Shown here: positions 7,604 through 8,556 of the stretch, piece after piece
How the letters are laid out: each line of letters begins with the position of its first letter
How positions within the stretch are numbered: the stretch's first letter is position 1
Assembly (NCBI GenBank): GCA_030682595.1
Contig: JAUXNZ010000149.1
Span: 1-8,556 of the forward strand
Source: Rhodocyclaceae bacterium
Lineage (GTDB): Bacteria > Pseudomonadota > Gammaproteobacteria > Burkholderiales > Rhodocyclaceae
Reading direction: 5' to 3'
DNA: 8,556 nucleotides
The notes under the pieces: generated by a model
What the model saw: only the letters and a program-made list of their open reading frames with translations
What the model was told of the DNA's origin: nothing
The model's database searches: none
Made by a program: the position numbers and the translations under genes

Positions 7604-7641
7604 GCTTTATCATTCAAGCCGCTACTTTTTCTTCTTGCGCT

Positions 7642-8556
7642 GTGACTGCACCCGACACTTTACCCGAAGCCTGGCGTGGCCAGTTGCCCGCCAGGCTTGA
7701 ACCCGGCGAGCATCTGATCGCCTGGCTGGAAATCGACCTCGATGATCACCTCGACTTCCAGCCCGGCCTGGTCGCCCTGACCGACCGTCGCCTGGTCGCC
7801 TTTACGGAAAATGTGGCGGAGAACAAGCGATCCTGGCCGCTGACGGCGGCACTCAAACTGGCCCACCACGACCACGCCGGCGTTGGTACGCTGGAGCTCG
7901 AAGATATGCAAGCCCGGCTGGCCCGCTGGCGCTACACACTGGGCAAGAGCCCCGCCGCGCTGCGCTTCGAGCGCGAATTCGTGCGTCAGAGGGACAGCGT
8001 CGCGAGCGGACGGCCGCCACTCCCCGCGCCCGCCGCCATCTGTCCGATTTGCCAGATGCAGCTTCAGCCCGACGAAGAAGATTGCCCCAACTGCGTCCGC
8101 GAACTACACACCCCCCCGTCGACCTGGACGCTGCTGCGCATCTGGCGTTTCGCCAAGCCGTACCAATGGCGGCTTCTCGCCGGGTTTCTGCTGACGCTTG
8201 CCGCCACCGCCGCCACGCTGGTGCCGCCCTATCTCACCATGCCGCTGATGGACGACGTGCTGATTCCCTATCAGAACGGCACACCCATCGATCCCGACAA
8301 GGTGGCCTGGCTGCTTGGCGGCTTGCTGGGTTCGGCCACGCTGGCCTGGGGACTGAACTGGGCGCGCACCTACATTCTGGCGCTGGTTTCCGAACGCATC
8401 GGCGCCGACCTGCGCACCACGACTTACGAACATCTGCTCAAGCTCAGCCACGAATATTTCGGCGGCAAGCGCACCGGCGACCTGCTCGCGCGCATCGGTT
8501 CGGAAACCGATCGCATCAACGTCTTTTTGTCGCTGCATCTGCTCGACTTCGCCACC
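7642..8556 (+). CDS. ABC exporter with N-terminal zinc ribbon, cyanophycin-associated (5' part only)
   Basis: The first 305 codons of a gene that runs off the right edge. Residues about 21-75 (PGEHLIAWLEIDLDD..., LTDRRLVAF) look like a bacterial PH-type fold. CPIC (134-137) and CPNC (148-151) form a four-cysteine zinc ribbon. From about 165 an ABC-exporter membrane domain begins, with hydrophobic segments near 177-198 and 222-249, then the coupling-helix-like stretch HEYFGGKRTGDLLARIGSETDRI near 270-292, as in MsbA-type half transporters. The ATPase domain should follow outside the window. I recall this arrangement as a family named for association with cyanophycin metabolism in proteobacteria; its substrate is not known to me. 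The GTG start is chosen because the sequence looks protein-like from there; there is no clear Shine-Dalgarno. The frame is also open from ATG 7501, which would add 47 low-complexity residues and leave only 6 nt to the cphA2 start. Confidence 0.85.
   Translation, partial: MTAPDTLPEAWRGQLPARLEPGEHLIAWLEIDLDDHLDFQPGLVALTDRRLVAFTENVAENKRSWPLTAALKLAHHDHAGVGTLELEDMQARLARWRYTLGKSPAALRFEREFVRQRDSVASGRPPLPAPAAICPICQMQLQPDEEDCPNCVRELHTPPSTWTLLRIWRFAKPYQWRLLAGFLLTLAATAATLVPPYLTMPLMDDVLIPYQNGTPIDPDKVAWLLGGLLGSATLAWGLNWARTYILALVSERIGADLRTTTYEHLLKLSHEYFGGKRTGDLLARIGSETDRINVFLSLHLLDFAT

Larger units (their letters stand above)
7495..7641. promoter_or_regulatory. Divergent intergenic region between cphA2 and the ABC exporter gene
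   Basis: This 147-nt spacer separates oppositely oriented genes, so promoters for both should lie here if the exporter starts at 7642. It is more AT-rich than its flanks, with a seven-A tract at 7570-7576, and contains the right copy of the inverted repeat. For the exporter the best -10-like hexamer is TATCAT at 7608-7613, with no convincing -35. The plus-strand exporter frame stays open back to an ATG at 7501, so part of this region could be coding if that start is used. Confidence 0.5.

Noticed and set aside
8104..8538. Minus-strand frames at 7660-7911 and 8104-8538
   Set aside because: They lie opposite the exporter gene, whose plus-strand frame shows a zinc ribbon and ABC membrane-domain motifs; the antisense translations have no recognisable domains.

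Overview
The window reads as a storage-polymer locus from a GC-rich proteobacterium. A tandem pair of cyanophycin synthetases (one full-length, one truncated) beside a divergent zinc-ribbon ABC exporter fits Betaproteobacteria best, perhaps the Rhodocyclales or Burkholderiales. That placement rests on gene content and protein character only; no rRNA or other phylogenetic marker is present.

Layout from left to right. Positions 32-2518 (minus) hold glgP, glycogen phosphorylase, complete, with a strong Shine-Dalgarno that lies in one arm of a short hairpin. Positions 2519-2714 are a 196-nt spacer containing a GC-rich element, a hairpin and the left copy of an exact 25-bp inverted repeat. Positions 2715-5285 (minus) hold cphA, a full three-domain cyanophycin synthetase. 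Positions 5302-7494 (minus) hold a shorter paralogue, called here CphA2/CphA'. Its Mur-ligase half has lost the P-loop and the C-terminal subdomain. Positions 7495-7641 are a divergent spacer carrying the right copy of the repeat and weak promoter-like elements. From 7642 to the right edge (plus) runs the 5' part of an ABC exporter gene with an unusual N-terminal region: a PH-like stretch, then a four-cysteine zinc ribbon, then the membrane domain. The gene continues beyond the window.

How the parts may work together. CphA polymerises aspartate and arginine into the nitrogen reserve cyanophycin, using an ATP-grasp domain for Asp and a Mur-ligase-like domain for Arg. The paralogue keeps the ATP-grasp residues but cannot use ATP at its Mur-like site. 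Conversely, the metallopeptidase-like HxxEH...E motif of the N domain, which in some synthetases generates primers, is present in the paralogue and eroded in the full-length enzyme. The two proteins therefore look complementary, and this is the most interesting observation here. The cph pair is bounded on both sides by the 25-bp inverted repeat, which marks it as a unit separate from glgP and the exporter. glgP supplies glucose-1-phosphate from glycogen, so carbon and nitrogen reserves are genetic neighbours. No cyanophycinase, isoaspartyl dipeptidase, tRNA, rRNA, CRISPR array or transposase is visible.
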